Below, in pieces: positions 53,502 through 62,540 of a DNA stretch of 64,000 bases (the first letter of the stretch is position 1; every line of letters starts with the position of its first letter). This DNA is from Desulfobacterium sp. (GTDB lineage Bacteria > Desulfobacterota > Desulfobacteria > Desulfobacterales > Desulfobacteraceae), in the NCBI GenBank assembly GCA_030145245.1, contig JAQYWC010000030.1, forward strand, positions 107,167-171,166. The letters are read 5' to 3'. The notes under the pieces are model-generated. The model saw only the letters and a program-made list of their open reading frames with translations, did not search any database and was not told the DNA's origin. Made by a program: the position numbers and the translations under genes.

Positions 53502-54302
53502 CTATTCCTTGACAGGGATGTCGCTTTTCATCTTTTCAAGCTGGGATACCTTTTTTTTGAGCTGGTAGATTTCAAAACTGATATCATCCATCTCTTCCAG
53601 GGAGGCGATGCCCATCTGTTTGTACAGGTCATTGTTGATGGAAAGCATGGCAGCCCGGGACTCCCCGGCAGCCCGGACAAAGAAGTCCAGGGAGTTCAGA
53701 TAGGATGGCGTCTTGTACAGCTTGCCGTACTGCTCCTCCATGTGGGAAAGCCACCGGGTATAGATCTGCTTCATGGCGTCCGGCGTCAGCGCCCCATTTC
53801 CCTGTTTTGAAATCTCATGGAGCATATTCCGTGTGGCCGATTCCATGGGAAGGCTCAGGTAGCGAAAAAATTCCATGGCCGCGATATTAAACTCACCCGT
53901 TTTCTCCATGGCCTGGTCTATTTTCCCCTGGAAATTCCGGGCGGGACCCACCCGCTTGAACATTGTGTTTTTTAATGCCTTCTCAAACAGTTCATTAAAT
54001 GCTTCCATGGAAAACACACCCATATCCCGGGCATAAGCGCCTGGAGAGGAAACACTTTCCTTTGCGTTGTCCTTGTGCTTTTCAAACCATTTCATGCCTT
54101 CACCCATGGTGTTGAGCCACAACTGTCTTGCCTGGTTCGCCACATCGTCAAATCCAAGACCGGGTTCAGCAGAGTCCCCAGGCTGGCTGGTTTTACTCTG
54201 ATACGCCTTTGCTGTTTGCTGACCGGTCTTGTACATTTCAAAGGGGATTTCCATCCACATCTCCATGACCCTGTTAAGTCCCGTATCTTTTGTTTCTGGC
54301 AT
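53502..54302 (-). CDS. phaE: Class III PHA synthase subunit PhaE
   Basis: The 266-residue protein is mostly helical, with PhaE features: W-L-S-H-M-E-E-Q-Y-G-K-L-Y-K-T-P-S-Y-L and a C-terminal coiled coil (I-S-F-E-I-Y-Q-L-K-K-K-V-S-Q-L-E). It is the first gene of phaE-phaC(III)-phaC(I)-phaJ. A candidate sigma-54 promoter lies 86-101 bp upstream. Confidence 0.85.
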   Translation of the reverse strand: MPETKDTGLNRVMEMWMEIPFEMYKTGQQTAKAYQSKTSQPGDSAEPGLGFDDVANQARQLWLNTMGEGMKWFEKHKDNAKESVSSPGAYARDMGVFSMEAFNELFEKALKNTMFKRVGPARNFQGKIDQAMEKTGEFNIAAMEFFRYLSLPMESATRNMLHEISKQGNGALTPDAMKQIYTRWLSHMEEQYGKLYKTPSYLNSLDFFVRAAGESRAAMLSINNDLYKQMGIASLEEMDDISFEIYQLKKKVSQLEKMKSDIPVKE

Positions 54303-54387
54303 GATTCCTCCTTGTTTTTGTTTATGATTACAGCTGACATGGGCATATCTCCCTTAAGGAGTCTCTTTTCTAATTGTCTATTTTAGT

Positions 54388-54404
54388 AGCATAAACAGTG
54401 CCAA
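54388..54404 (-). promoter_or_regulatory. Candidate sigma-54 promoter of the PHA operon
   Basis: On the minus strand TTGGCAC, five bases, then ATGCT: the GG and GC anchors are correctly spaced, with one mismatch (A for T) to the RpoN consensus. It would start transcription ~75 bp before phaE. The rest of 54303-54708 shows no gene. Confidence 0.45.
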
Positions 54405-54708
54405 TTCAGTAAAAACAAAAGTATTCGCGAAAAACAAGGGTTTTAGGCTTGACTGACATCCCTTGCTGAAAACAAATAGTGTCAGCTTTTTTTCCAAAAT
54501 GAAAAAGAGTGGAACAAAACAATTGAAAACACGGTCTTTGTGGGTACGACCATATGGTCCCGGCAAATTGTAATTGATATTAAGGTGTGATATTGATCGA
54601 TGGTGCTGATGAAACCCATTGAATAATTACAGGTTACACCCAGGTGGGAATTATGAAACTGAACTATTGTATGCCGGAGAACCGGCAGGAAATGTGGTGC
54701 CAGGAAGT

Positions 54709-55650
54709 ATGGAGGGAAGATTGTCATTTAAGAACAGAAGCAACAACGCCAATACCGGACAAGAGACCGGACTGCCGCCAGGTGCAGCGATTTACACCGC
54801 TTTCATCTGCATGCTGTTTGGTGCCAATACCGTGGCGATTAAAATCAGTCTCCTGGGCCTTGGGATTTTTACAACCGCCTCCCTGAGATTCGCAATCGCC
54901 TCGGTGGCCATCTGTTGTTGGGCCCGCGCCACAGGAAAACCCCTGGCCCTGGGATCAGGCCAGTTGGTGAAGCTCATTCCGGTTGGCGTTCTCTTTTTTT
55001 TCCAACTCACCTTTTTCTATTTGGGACAGAGCAAGACAACAGCATCCCATGGCACCCTGATAACCAATGCCCTCCCCTTTGTGATAATGGTTCTTGCCCA
55101 TTTCTTTATTCCGGACGAAACCATCACCTGGAAAAAAATAACCGGCATGATCCTTGGCTTTTCAGGGGTATTACTCCTGTTTTCAGATCAGGTTTCCCTG
55201 GATAACGATGCCCTCCATGGTGACCTCATTATCCTCATGGCTGTAATGTTCTGGGGATGCAACGCCGTATATATTAAAAAAATCATCCATGATTTTCATC
55301 CGGTTCAGATCACCATTTATCCCATGATAATGGCAAGCCCTGTACTATTCATTTGTGCCCTGTTCCTTGACAGCGAGATGGTGAAGTTTGTCAACACGAG
55401 TGTTCTGGGTGCAATGTTCTATCAGACATTTGTTACGGCCTCATTCGGCTTTGTTACCTGGAATACAATGATCAGGAGATACGGAGCGACAGTACTTCAC
55501 TCCTTTATATTCATCATGCCGGTTTCCGGCGTTTTTTTTGGTGTTATGCTGCTCAAAGAGCCCCTTACGCCAAATCTTATTCTCGCTATCATCCTTGTGA
55601 CAACAGGACTTATTGTCATTAACAAGAATGGGAAAAGGACCATTAAGTAA
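54709..55650 (+). CDS. DMT-superfamily (EamA) transporter
   Basis: The protein has ten hydrophobic helices in two EamA repeats, with G-A-N-T-V-A-I-K-I-S at the first helix, S-H-G-T-L-I-T-N-A-L-P-F and a second-repeat F-W-G-C-N-A-V-Y-I-K-K. The ATG at 54709 (AGGA upstream) gives 313 residues; earlier in-frame starts add only a polar leader. It would export metabolites or amino acids; substrate unknown. Confidence 0.88.
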   Translation: MEGRLSFKNRSNNANTGQETGLPPGAAIYTAFICMLFGANTVAIKISLLGLGIFTTASLRFAIASVAICCWARATGKPLALGSGQLVKLIPVGVLFFFQLTFFYLGQSKTTASHGTLITNALPFVIMVLAHFFIPDETITWKKITGMILGFSGVLLLFSDQVSLDNDALHGDLIILMAVMFWGCNAVYIKKIIHDFHPVQITIYPMIMASPVLFICALFLDSEMVKFVNTSVLGAMFYQTFVTASFGFVTWNTMIRRYGATVLHSFIFIMPVSGVFFGVMLLKEPLTPNLILAIILVTTGLIVINKNGKRTIK

Positions 55651-55702
55651 GCAACCCGAGCCCATGGGGGGCTTGGGCCTCCTGTTCAGTTGTCCGGAAA
55701 AT

Positions 55703-56764
55703 TCAGAATGCCAGGGTTCCGTTCCTGAGCATCTCGTCTACAATATTGTAACCTGTTTCCTTCCTGTGGTTCAGGGCCCCGGTGGAGAAATTGCTTCCCC
55801 CTGAAGAACTCTCATGGGACTCATAATTTACACATACCTTTCTGATGGTTTTGTAGTTCAACACCTTATCCAAGGTCTCTCCGTGTTCTTCCCTGATGAT
55901 TTTATCGACTTTTTTCTTTTCAGCGGCCGGCAGTTTTTGCAGTTGTTCGTTCATGAACACCACAAGATTCTGTACGGAACGAATTTTATCAAACAGCTTT
56001 GCGTCCTGGCTGAAGTGGTTTGAAAAGATAAGTTCAAGCATCCTGTTGTTGACCATCTGCATGTTCGACACTTCCTCCTCCATTTTTTTGGGAAACAGGT
56101 CGAATATGATCATCTCAAGATCAACACCTTCGTTGTGCAGGCTTTCAAGGGCCTTGATTGTGGGTTGAAACGGTGTGTTGGAAAGCAGGCCCCCATCCCA
56201 GTAAGGCGTATTATTGACGTGGGTTATGGGGAATCCCGGCGGAAGACTGCCGCTGGCAACCACATGCTCGTATTTAATTTTGCCGTCCTTGTTTTTGTAC
56301 CGGTCGTCATCCGGGTCCGGTTTGTTCGAGAACCAGTCCAGGGTTCCCTCCCGAATGTTGGAGGATGTTAATATAACCTGGGTGTCGCTGTTGTTGATGA
56401 TATCCAGATCCACCAGGTCGCCAAGGGTTTTGTACAGGAGCTGGGTATCATAGTAACTCGTCATTGCAAAGGGAAAGAGAAAAAGACTTGGATTGATGCT
56501 GTACATCCCGGGATTGCCGAATGAGGACATGAACGGCGCTCCCGGTACGGTGAGTCTTTCCCACAGCTTGTCCAGGTTTTCCCGGGGATTCCTGGTACCG
56601 GTTATAACTGCGGTGGTTATTGCTCCGATGGAGACGCCGGATATCGCGCTGGGAGAAAAATTCTTCTCTTCATAGAGTCTCGTCAGGGCTCCGTATTCAA
56701 ATGCGCCCAGCGCGCCGCCGCCCTGCAATACCAAACCCGTGTGTTTCTTTTTCGCTTTTGTCAT
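55703..56764 (-). CDS. Patatin-like phospholipase
   Basis: The 353-residue protein has the patatin set: oxyanion loop Q-G-G-G-A-L-G (14-20), nucleophile G-V-S45-I-G and the dyad Asp in W-D-G-G-L. No signal peptide is visible. It may act on membrane lipids or, given the PHA operon 1.4 kb away, on granule-associated esters; the latter is a guess. Confidence 0.88.
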   Translation of the reverse strand: MTKAKKKHTGLVLQGGGALGAFEYGALTRLYEEKNFSPSAISGVSIGAITTAVITGTRNPRENLDKLWERLTVPGAPFMSSFGNPGMYSINPSLFLFPFAMTSYYDTQLLYKTLGDLVDLDIINNSDTQVILTSSNIREGTLDWFSNKPDPDDDRYKNKDGKIKYEHVVASGSLPPGFPITHVNNTPYWDGGLLSNTPFQPTIKALESLHNEGVDLEMIIFDLFPKKMEEEVSNMQMVNNRMLELIFSNHFSQDAKLFDKIRSVQNLVVFMNEQLQKLPAAEKKKVDKIIREEHGETLDKVLNYKTIRKVCVNYESHESSSGGSNFSTGALNHRKETGYNIVDEMLRNGTLAF

Positions 56765-57232
56765 CGTTTGTCTCCTTTGGTTAAGGGGCCCGGAACAAAA
56801 CAGACCCGCCGGTTAAACAGCGGGATGAACGATTTCGTTTCCTCGATCGGTGTAGGCACACGCCTCAGCTCAGCAAAGGGAATCAAATCATGGCTATCTG
56901 CTTTTTACCGGGTCCCCGGGAAAAAATGGGGTTATTGCAAATTTCGATACTGAAATTAAATAAACGAGCCTTCTGCAACCCATTGAAAATACGAGAGAAA
57001 GAGGTGTCTGAAAATACTGCTGATCTCACATCGACATCCGCATAGTCGGATAAAAGCTGTCTTTTGTCAACCGCTATGTATCGAGTCATTGGTCTGGCAG
57101 GCATCTCTATTCACAGTGACGATACCACTGTCCTGGACACCCATGGGCAAATCATACGAAAAAGTAGAATTTGAAGGAGAGTTTTTTTACCTAGTGCATT
57201 TAGGAAAAAATCGACGGCTAAAAAAGCCATAC

Positions 57233-57281
57233 ACAGGATACAAAATCAAAAGAGCTGTTTCGCTCTGATTCTGTATCCTGT
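57233..57281. repeat. Imperfect hairpin, intergenic
   Basis: ACAGGATACAAAATCAAAAGAGC pairs imperfectly with the complementary run 57262-57281 across a short loop. It lies in the ~740 bp gene-free stretch 56765-57505, about 30 bp from a second, larger inverted repeat. Confidence 0.6.
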
Positions 57282-57315
57282 AATGGTGGACGTTATTTAA
57301 AAAGAGTACATATGG

Positions 57316-57393
57316 TTAAGGACCGCTGATGAAATAAGCTGAACCAAACTGCGGTGCTATTTCTGTTCACCTTATTTCATCAGCGGTCCTTAA
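57316..57393. repeat. Large inverted repeat (23-bp perfect arms)
   Basis: The arms 57316-57338 and 57371-57393 are exact reverse complements. After one mismatch each they extend by 5 more pairs, and outside by a CATATG pair. The 20-bp centre is unpaired. It may be a non-autonomous mobile element or a structured RNA. No coding frame fits. Confidence 0.75.
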
Positions 57394-57505
57394 TTCATAT
57401 GCGATGAGCACATTATGCCGTATGCCGGAATCGTGTGATCCCAGTGTCTTCCATTTTATACCGCAGTCATCAATTGCAAATTATCCCGCTGTCGTGGCAA
57501 AGGCA

Positions 57506-58219
57506 TTAGCCGATGCAGATGGACCAGAGCCAGGAGAGGGGCATGACAATAACGAGGGACGGAATCATACCGGCAACGGGAAACTGTTTGATACCGCAGA
57601 TGCGAAAGCCCGTGGCCAGCATGATCATTCCTCCGCAGGAAGAGAAGTCCGAAAGCATATCCGGCGTGAGCAGGGGCAGAATCAGGGAGGCTGCAAAGTA
57701 CAGTGTCCCCTGGATTGCAAATTGGGGGATGACAAGTAAGCCCACCGAGAAGCCCATGGTGGCTGCAAAAATGGGGGCTGTAAACAAGTCGAGGATGGCC
57801 TTAACGATGAGCAGGGTGGGATCCCCGGTCATGCCTTCACTCATGGAGCCGTAAATCCCCGTTCCGCTCATGCAGAAGAGAACCAGAAGGGCAACGAACT
57901 TCTCCTGGAATTCCTCCTGGCTCAGGTTGCCGGAGGGACGTGTAAATTTATCGATCCAGCTCCGGGTAAATTGGGCAGTCTTCTGGATTCTGGATTCCAG
58001 CTGAATCAATTCTCCGATAAGACTGCCGACAACGAGGGCCAGGACCACCGGCGCCAGGAATTTGACCTTGACAATCATGGTGATTCCAAGGCCCATGGAT
58101 GCGCATCCGAAAACCAAGGGCATCCTCTCACGCAGATTTGGATTAAGCTTTGGGCCTATTAGGGCACCTGCCGCACTTCCGGCGAACAGGGCCACTCCGT
58201 TGACGTATGGACCAATCAT
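57506..58219 (-). CDS. DUF554 family membrane protein
   Basis: The 237-residue protein has about seven helices and the family pattern: an N-terminal N-G-V-A-L-F-A-G-S-A-A-G-A-L-I-G, the G-L-G-I-T-M-I region, and C-M-S-G-T-G-I-Y-G-S-M-S-E-G, then a G-F-R-I-C-G-I-K-Q-F-P-V-A-G-M-I-P-S-L end. YdfK-type proteins are of unknown function. It follows a DUF190 gene. Confidence 0.88.
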   Translation of the reverse strand: MIGPYVNGVALFAGSAAGALIGPKLNPNLRERMPLVFGCASMGLGITMIVKVKFLAPVVLALVVGSLIGELIQLESRIQKTAQFTRSWIDKFTRPSGNLSQEEFQEKFVALLVLFCMSGTGIYGSMSEGMTGDPTLLIVKAILDLFTAPIFAATMGFSVGLLVIPQFAIQGTLYFAASLILPLLTPDMLSDFSSCGGMIMLATGFRICGIKQFPVAGMIPSLVIVMPLSWLWSICIG

Positions 58220-58283
58220 AGAGTTTCCTTCAATGTAAAAGAGTTTTCTTTAATGTAAAAATAAAAAATCACGAAACATCGGC

Positions 58284-58310
58284 AAACAGGCCGCCTTTGG
58301 CGGCCTGTTT
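58284..58310. terminator. Perfect hairpin between DUF190 and DUF554 genes
   Basis: AAACAGGCCGCC and its exact complement form a 12-bp stem with a 3-nt loop. On the minus strand a T-rich run follows only ~15 bp later, so it may attenuate rather than stop transcription. Confidence 0.5.
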
Positions 58311-58356
58311 GTCGTGCTGGGACGCATAAGAAATTGATGTTGAACGGGGGATTTTA

Positions 58357-58674
58357 TCAGCTTTCAAAGGTAAAGCCGAAGGCCACCTTGGATTTGGTGT
58401 AAAAAACGCGCACTTTATTTTCTTTGAGGCAGGCCATCAGCCTGTCGCACTCATCGTATGTCAAGGCGATGTTTACCTTCAGGGGCGAGTTCGCATCGTC
58501 AAAATAATTATCAGAATGGAAGCGTCCGTCATGGCCGAAGCCTTCCGTCCCGGAAAGGATGGTGGCCCCGCAAACCCCAAACTTCCTTGCCTCTTCTACA
58601 ATCCATTTTGCCAGGGAAATCCCCTGATATTGGCGGTTCTGCTGGGTGAAAAACGTTACAAGATATCCTTCCAT
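58357..58674 (-). CDS. DUF190-like (PII-fold) protein
   Basis: The 105-residue protein has a ferredoxin-like PII-type pattern: I-S-L-A-K-W-I-V-E-E-A-R-K-F-G-V-C-G-A-T-I-L-S-G-T-E-G-F-G, where DUF190 proteins have A-x-x-x-G-(I)-x-G-A-T-V-x-x-G-x-x-G-F-G. DUF190 proteins are thought to sense small ligands for neighbouring membrane proteins; the adjacent DUF554 protein could be its partner (inference). Confidence 0.7.
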   Translation of the reverse strand: MEGYLVTFFTQQNRQYQGISLAKWIVEEARKFGVCGATILSGTEGFGHDGRFHSDNYFDDANSPLKVNIALTYDECDRLMACLKENKVRVFYTKSKVAFGFTFES

Positions 58675-58777
58675 GTCTTTTTCCTTATTCTTCGTGTCAC
58701 AAGTTATAAAGGCAAAAAATAAACCGAAACCAGGGAAAGAACAATGACCTGGATCACTTAAAAAATTGTGTGTGTGG

Positions 58778-59464
58778 CTAAAGCATGAAAAAAGGGCTAG
58801 TGGACAGGTCCTGAAGCTGTGCTTCGTCCAAAATCTTTATGGTTCCCCGTGATTTGGAAATCAGGTTAACCTTGTGAAGGTGTGAGATAACACGGGCGGC
58901 GGTTTCCCGAGACACCCCTGTCATTTCGGCCACATCCCTGTTGGTCAGGGGAAGGGTGGGGCCGATTTTGCCGGAGAGCATGTTCAAGGCGTTTAAAATG
59001 CGGTTCTCAGCGCTTTGATCAATGAGATCCAGGATGCGGGTATAGGAACCCTCCAGCAGGTCAGCCATGGTTCCTAAAATCCCTGCGGTAACCTTGGGAT
59101 GATCAAGGACCCACTGCCGGAACACGGAAGATGGAATGGCAACCACGGTGGCCCGTTCCGCCACACGGGCGGAAAAAACTTTGGGCTTTGCCATAAAGCA
59201 GGTGACGGCATTCAGGGACATTCCCCGGACGGCGATAAGAAATGTAAATGCTTTTCCTGAATGGGTCTGCCTTGACAGTATAACTCTACCACTTTCCATC
59301 AGGTGGACATAGTCTGATGCATCTCCGACGGTAAAGATATACTCGCCCTTGCCAAACTCAAGCAGGTGCGCACTTTGAGCCAGTTCCGCAAGCGCTTCCC
59401 CGGTCGATCGGTTCAAATTGACGTCCAGTTTCAAGGTTTCAACGATTCGTTGAAAATGTTTCAT
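58778..59464 (-). CDS. Crp/Fnr-family transcriptional regulator
   Basis: The 228-residue protein has an effector jelly roll (G-K-G-E-Y-I-F-T-V-G-D-A-S-D-Y-V-H-L-M-E-S-G-R-V) and helix-turn-helix (N-R-D-V-A-E-M-T-G-V-S-R-E-T-A-A-R-V-I-S). There is no Fnr-type cysteine set. It lies 103 bp upstream of the DUF190 gene in the same direction. Confidence 0.88.
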   Translation of the reverse strand: MKHFQRIVETLKLDVNLNRSTGEALAELAQSAHLLEFGKGEYIFTVGDASDYVHLMESGRVILSRQTHSGKAFTFLIAVRGMSLNAVTCFMAKPKVFSARVAERATVVAIPSSVFRQWVLDHPKVTAGILGTMADLLEGSYTRILDLIDQSAENRILNALNMLSGKIGPTLPLTNRDVAEMTGVSRETAARVISHLHKVNLISKSRGTIKILDEAQLQDLSTSPFFML

Positions 59465-59857
59465 ATATTTTCCTTTTCAGGCCGCTGCATTCACGGGACA
59501 AGACCCTGTCGGACAGCCGAACCATTTTTTTGAGTTTAGGATGGGAATCGGTAGAAAGTCAAGGAGGGGCGCATATCCAATCCAAAGGGAATTGGGTCTT
59601 CTGGGTGCTCTTTACCTAAAAACAGATTGTCAGGCGATTCCAAACTCCTGGGCAGTTAAGAAGATGGGTGAACATTTTGTGGTTTTTTTTTATCCTGGCA
59701 GAGCCTGTTTAATTTGGTGGTTTTTCCGCTTTTCCAGATGGATATGAAATCTTAAGGGGCTGGTTTCGTTGGTATGGGGCAAAGGGTTTGACAAACAACC
59801 GGGAAACAGTAAAATGGTGTATTCCCGAATAACAAGTCTGGCCCATCATCCATAACT
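59465..59857. other. Intergenic stretch, no gene seen
   Basis: It lies between the divergent Crp/Fnr gene and the GspE remnant. A short frame at 59541-59747 has no family resemblance. Confidence 0.4.
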
Positions 59858-59873
59858 GGGGGGCTTGAAAAAT

Positions 59874-60302
59874 ATGTTAGACCAGGAATATCGATTTTCA
59901 TCCAAAAATATCTGTAAGATTCTTGTGGCCCGTGGCCTGCTGTCAAAGGAACAGGCCATGGACGTTCTCAAGCGGGATGCGTCGGCAATAAAGGCCCTGG
60001 AAGCGAAAAACGCGGAAAAGAAGCGGAGAGACTCCTCGGGGACCGTGATCGAGACGCCGGTCACATTTGCGGATGTGCTGGTTGCCCTCAAGATAAAACG
60101 TATTGCCGACCCATCCAAGATCCTGGACGAGGACTCCATTTATGAGGCCATGGCCGAGGGGTTTGGCATGGTCTACAAGAAAATTGATCCGCTAAAGCTT
60201 GAGCTGAACCTTGTCACAAAGACCATACCGCGATCCTTTGCCATGAAGCACCTGCTGTTGCCCCTGGAGATGGATGGGGACAGGTTAGCAATGAAAATTT
60301 AA
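59874..60302 (+). pseudogene. GspE/PilB-type ATPase, N-terminal remnant
   Basis: About 142 residues match the N-terminal T2SSE_N/MshEN region: I-C-K-I-L-V-A-R-G-L-L-S-K-E-Q, a variable linker, F-A-D-V-L-V-A-L, then K-I-D-P-L-K-L-E-L-N-L-V-T-K-T-I-P-R-S-F-A and L-L-L-P-L-E-M-D-G-D-R-L-A. The frame then ends where the insertion sequence begins. The Walker A ATPase domain is not found on the far side, so the gene was cut and its 3' part lost. GGGGGG sits ahead of the ATG. Confidence 0.7.
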
Positions 60303-60420
60303 TTACCCGAACGAAATAGTCTAAAATATCAAGAACTTACAAAAAAACCAGACATTATTGTTATAATATGAGATAGTTACGGTGCAATCTCAACCAAGAC
60401 TTTAGAAGGCACCGTTAATA

Positions 60421-61035
60421 ATGGAAAAAAATATAACACCTGGTCCAAAACCATTGTCACCCTATTCTGCTGAAATTGAAAAATTTATCAAAGAGACTTA
60501 TTTGAAACTGTCAGAAAAAGACAGGAGAGCATATGCTGCAATAGAAGCGTTAAAATTACCGAGAAGTGGAAAAGCCTATATCGTTGGACTTCTTGGTTGC
60601 AGTAAAAATACTATCCTTCGAGGTATCTCCGAAATAAAAAAACCGGATTTGGTTGTAAAAGACAGAATCCGAAAGAAGGGTGCTGGACGAAAACCTGCTA
60701 TAGAAACAATTGAAAATATAGACGAAGTCTTCCTTAAAGTTATTGATGACCATATCGCAGGGGATCCTATGGATGAAAGGATTCGTTGGACCAATTTAAG
60801 TCACAAAAAGATTGCAGCAAAGATTAAAGAAGCCGGAATTACTATCAGCGTAACAGTGGTTAAAAAACTGTTGAAAAAACACGGATTCACAAAACGTAAA
60901 GCCCTTAAGAGCAAGGCTATAGGGGCTTCTAAAAATCGCAATGAACAATTTGAAAAGATTAACCAATTAAAAGAACAATATTTTAAAGACGACAATCCGG
61001 TTGTCAGTATGGACACAAAAAAAAAGAGTTTTTAG
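60421..61035 (+). CDS. ISAzo13-family transposase, upstream frame
   Basis: The 204 residues hold an N-terminal helix-turn-helix (S-G-K-A-Y-I-V-G-L-L-G-C-S-K-N-T-I), the G-A-G-R-K-P linker, a second helix-turn-helix (V-T-V-V-K-K-L-L-K-K-H-G-F-T-K-R-K-A) and the first catalytic stretch P-V-V-S-M-D-T-K-K-K, with the first Asp of the DDE set. The frame then stops just after a run of nine A. In the -1 frame the expected K-K-K-E-F-L-G-N continues. Confidence 0.8.
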   Translation: MEKNITPGPKPLSPYSAEIEKFIKETYLKLSEKDRRAYAAIEALKLPRSGKAYIVGLLGCSKNTILRGISEIKKPDLVVKDRIRKKGAGRKPAIETIENIDEVFLKVIDDHIAGDPMDERIRWTNLSHKKIAAKIKEAGITISVTVVKKLLKKHGFTKRKALKSKAIGASKNRNEQFEKINQLKEQYFKDDNPVVSMDTKKKSF

Positions 61036-61658
61036 GCAATCTATACAGGGACGGTCGTGTATATACGACAGGTGTTATTGAAGTTTATGATCATGACTTT
61101 CCATATCTTGCAGATGGAATAGTGATTCCTCACGCCATTTATGATTTAAAAAGTAACAAAGCCCATGTAAATATTGGGGTTAGCAAAGATACCAGTGAGT
61201 TTGCCTGTGACTCAATAAGGATCTGGTGGGAAAATCATGGCAAACATCAATATTTGAATTGTACTTCCATCCTCATACTTGCGGATGGTGGTGGTAGCAA
61301 TTCAAGCCGTCATTATATCTTCAAAGAAGACTTGCAGAAGCTTGTAGATGAAATCGGAGTGGAAATACGAATGACACATTTCCCACCCTATACCTCGAAA
61401 TGGAATCCTGTAGAACATCGACTCTTCCCCCATATTACAAGGTCTTTAAAGGGTGTCATTCTAAAAAGTCATGATTATGTTAAAGAACTGATTGAAAATA
61501 CGACTACACTAACGGGCTTAAAAGTTAATGCCAACATTATAAAAAAAGTATATAAAACTGGGCGAAAATATGCTGATAATTTTAAAGAAACAATGAGAAT
61601 AGTTTTTGATGATTATCTGGGAGAGTGGAATTATAGAGCGATACCGGGAAAAGCATAA
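61014..61658 (+). CDS. ISAzo13-family transposase, downstream frame (-1)
   Basis: Entered by a -1 slip at the A-run, the frame reads E-F-L-G-N-L-Y-R-D-G, Y-D-H-D-F-P-Y-L-A-D-G-I-V-I-P-H, I-L-I-L-A-D-G-G-G-S-N-S-S-R-H-Y (second Asp) and H-F-P-P-Y-T-S-K-W-N-P-V-E-H-R (final Glu). The DDE catalytic set is therefore complete only in the fused product. An internal ATG at 61122 exists, but a protein begun there would lack the first Asp. Confidence 0.75.
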   Translation, partial: HKKKEFLGNLYRDGRVYTTGVIEVYDHDFPYLADGIVIPHAIYDLKSNKAHVNIGVSKDTSEFACDSIRIWWENHGKHQYLNCTSILILADGGGSNSSRHYIFKEDLQKLVDEIGVEIRMTHFPPYTSKWNPVEHRLFPHITRSLKGVILKSHDYVKELIENTTTLTGLKVNANIIKKVYKTGRKYADNFKETMRIVFDDYLGEWNYRAIPGKA

Positions 61659-61740
61659 TTACGGTCAATTTATTTTATTCTCATTACTAAGCTGATAGAA
61701 GATAACCATTATCATGATTGGGACAGATGCCGATTTAGAA

Positions 61741-62460
61741 TCATTTTGGTTTGAGATGCATATCCACAAATGCCCGGAAGCCTCTTCTCTCCTCTTTAAC
61801 TGCTTCTTCAAAGGATGTGGAGTTCCTGTGTTCAATCAGGTTCTTTACCGTCATCATCATCTGCCGGTTGGCGGATGCAATTGATTGTGCAGTCTCTTTG
61901 GCCCGGTCAAGTAACCTTTCTTCAGGAACGATCTCATTGACAAGGCCGATTTCAAGTGCTTTGTCCGCATTTATAAACTCACAGGTAAGGGAAAGCTGTT
62001 TTGCCATTCTTTGACCGACGGCTTGCTGAAGCAACTGGGTCATGCCCCACCCCGGATGAATGCCCACCCTGGCATGGGTATCTGCAAAGGATGCATTTTC
62101 AGAGGCGATCAGAAAGTCACAATTGAGGGCAAGCTCAAACCCGCCGGTAATGGCATGGCCGTTGACAGCACCGATGATGGGTTTCTGGCAGTCCCTGAAG
62201 ACGTCTACCATGTCCCGGCCGTCTCCCCTTGGATCAAAAAGGTCGTCGGTGGAAAGGACAGCCAGATCAATACCCGAACAGAATGATTTGCCATTGCCGG
62301 TTATGATTACGGTGCTGATTTCATCATCCTTTGAGGCTGAATCCATGGCATTGTAGAGATGGGTAAGAAGCTCCTGATTGATGGCGTTTCTTCTCTCCGG
62401 TCTGTTGAGCGTCAGGATGGCTATGTGATTTTCTCTGGTATACAATACAGGTTGGTCCAT
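61741..62460 (-). CDS. Enoyl-CoA hydratase/isomerase family protein
   Basis: The 239-residue crotonase has L-N-R-P-E-R-R-N-A-I-N at the start, the oxyanion strand G-K-S-F-C-S-G-I-D-L-A and A-I-T-G-G-F-E-L-A-L-N-C-D-F-L-I-A. In the catalytic region it has F-A-D-T-H-A-R-V-G-I-H-P-G-W-G. The Glu expected in true hydratases at the second site is H-P-G-W-G-like here, so an isomerase or other crotonase reaction is possible. It lies 80 bp downstream of the acyl-CoA ligase in the same direction. Confidence 0.85.
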   Translation of the reverse strand: MDQPVLYTRENHIAILTLNRPERRNAINQELLTHLYNAMDSASKDDEISTVIITGNGKSFCSGIDLAVLSTDDLFDPRGDGRDMVDVFRDCQKPIIGAVNGHAITGGFELALNCDFLIASENASFADTHARVGIHPGWGMTQLLQQAVGQRMAKQLSLTCEFINADKALEIGLVNEIVPEERLLDRAKETAQSIASANRQMMMTVKNLIEHRNSTSFEEAVKEERRGFRAFVDMHLKPK

Positions 62461-62540
62461 TGTGAATCTCCTTATCTGGTTGGAATCAACGTCATGGCGT
62501 ACTTTGCATCACCCATTACCCCGTCCAGGGCCATGGGCCC

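Larger units (their letters stand above)
60303..61720 (+). mobile_element. ISAzo13/IS630-like insertion sequence (ends not resolved)
   Basis: The element contains the two transposase frames at 60421-61035 and 61014-61658 and directly follows the truncated GspE frame. I could not define terminal inverted repeats by eye; the bounds given are the neighbouring genes' limits. AT-richness (runs such as TTATTTTATTC after 61660) differs from the GC-richer neighbours. Confidence 0.7.
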
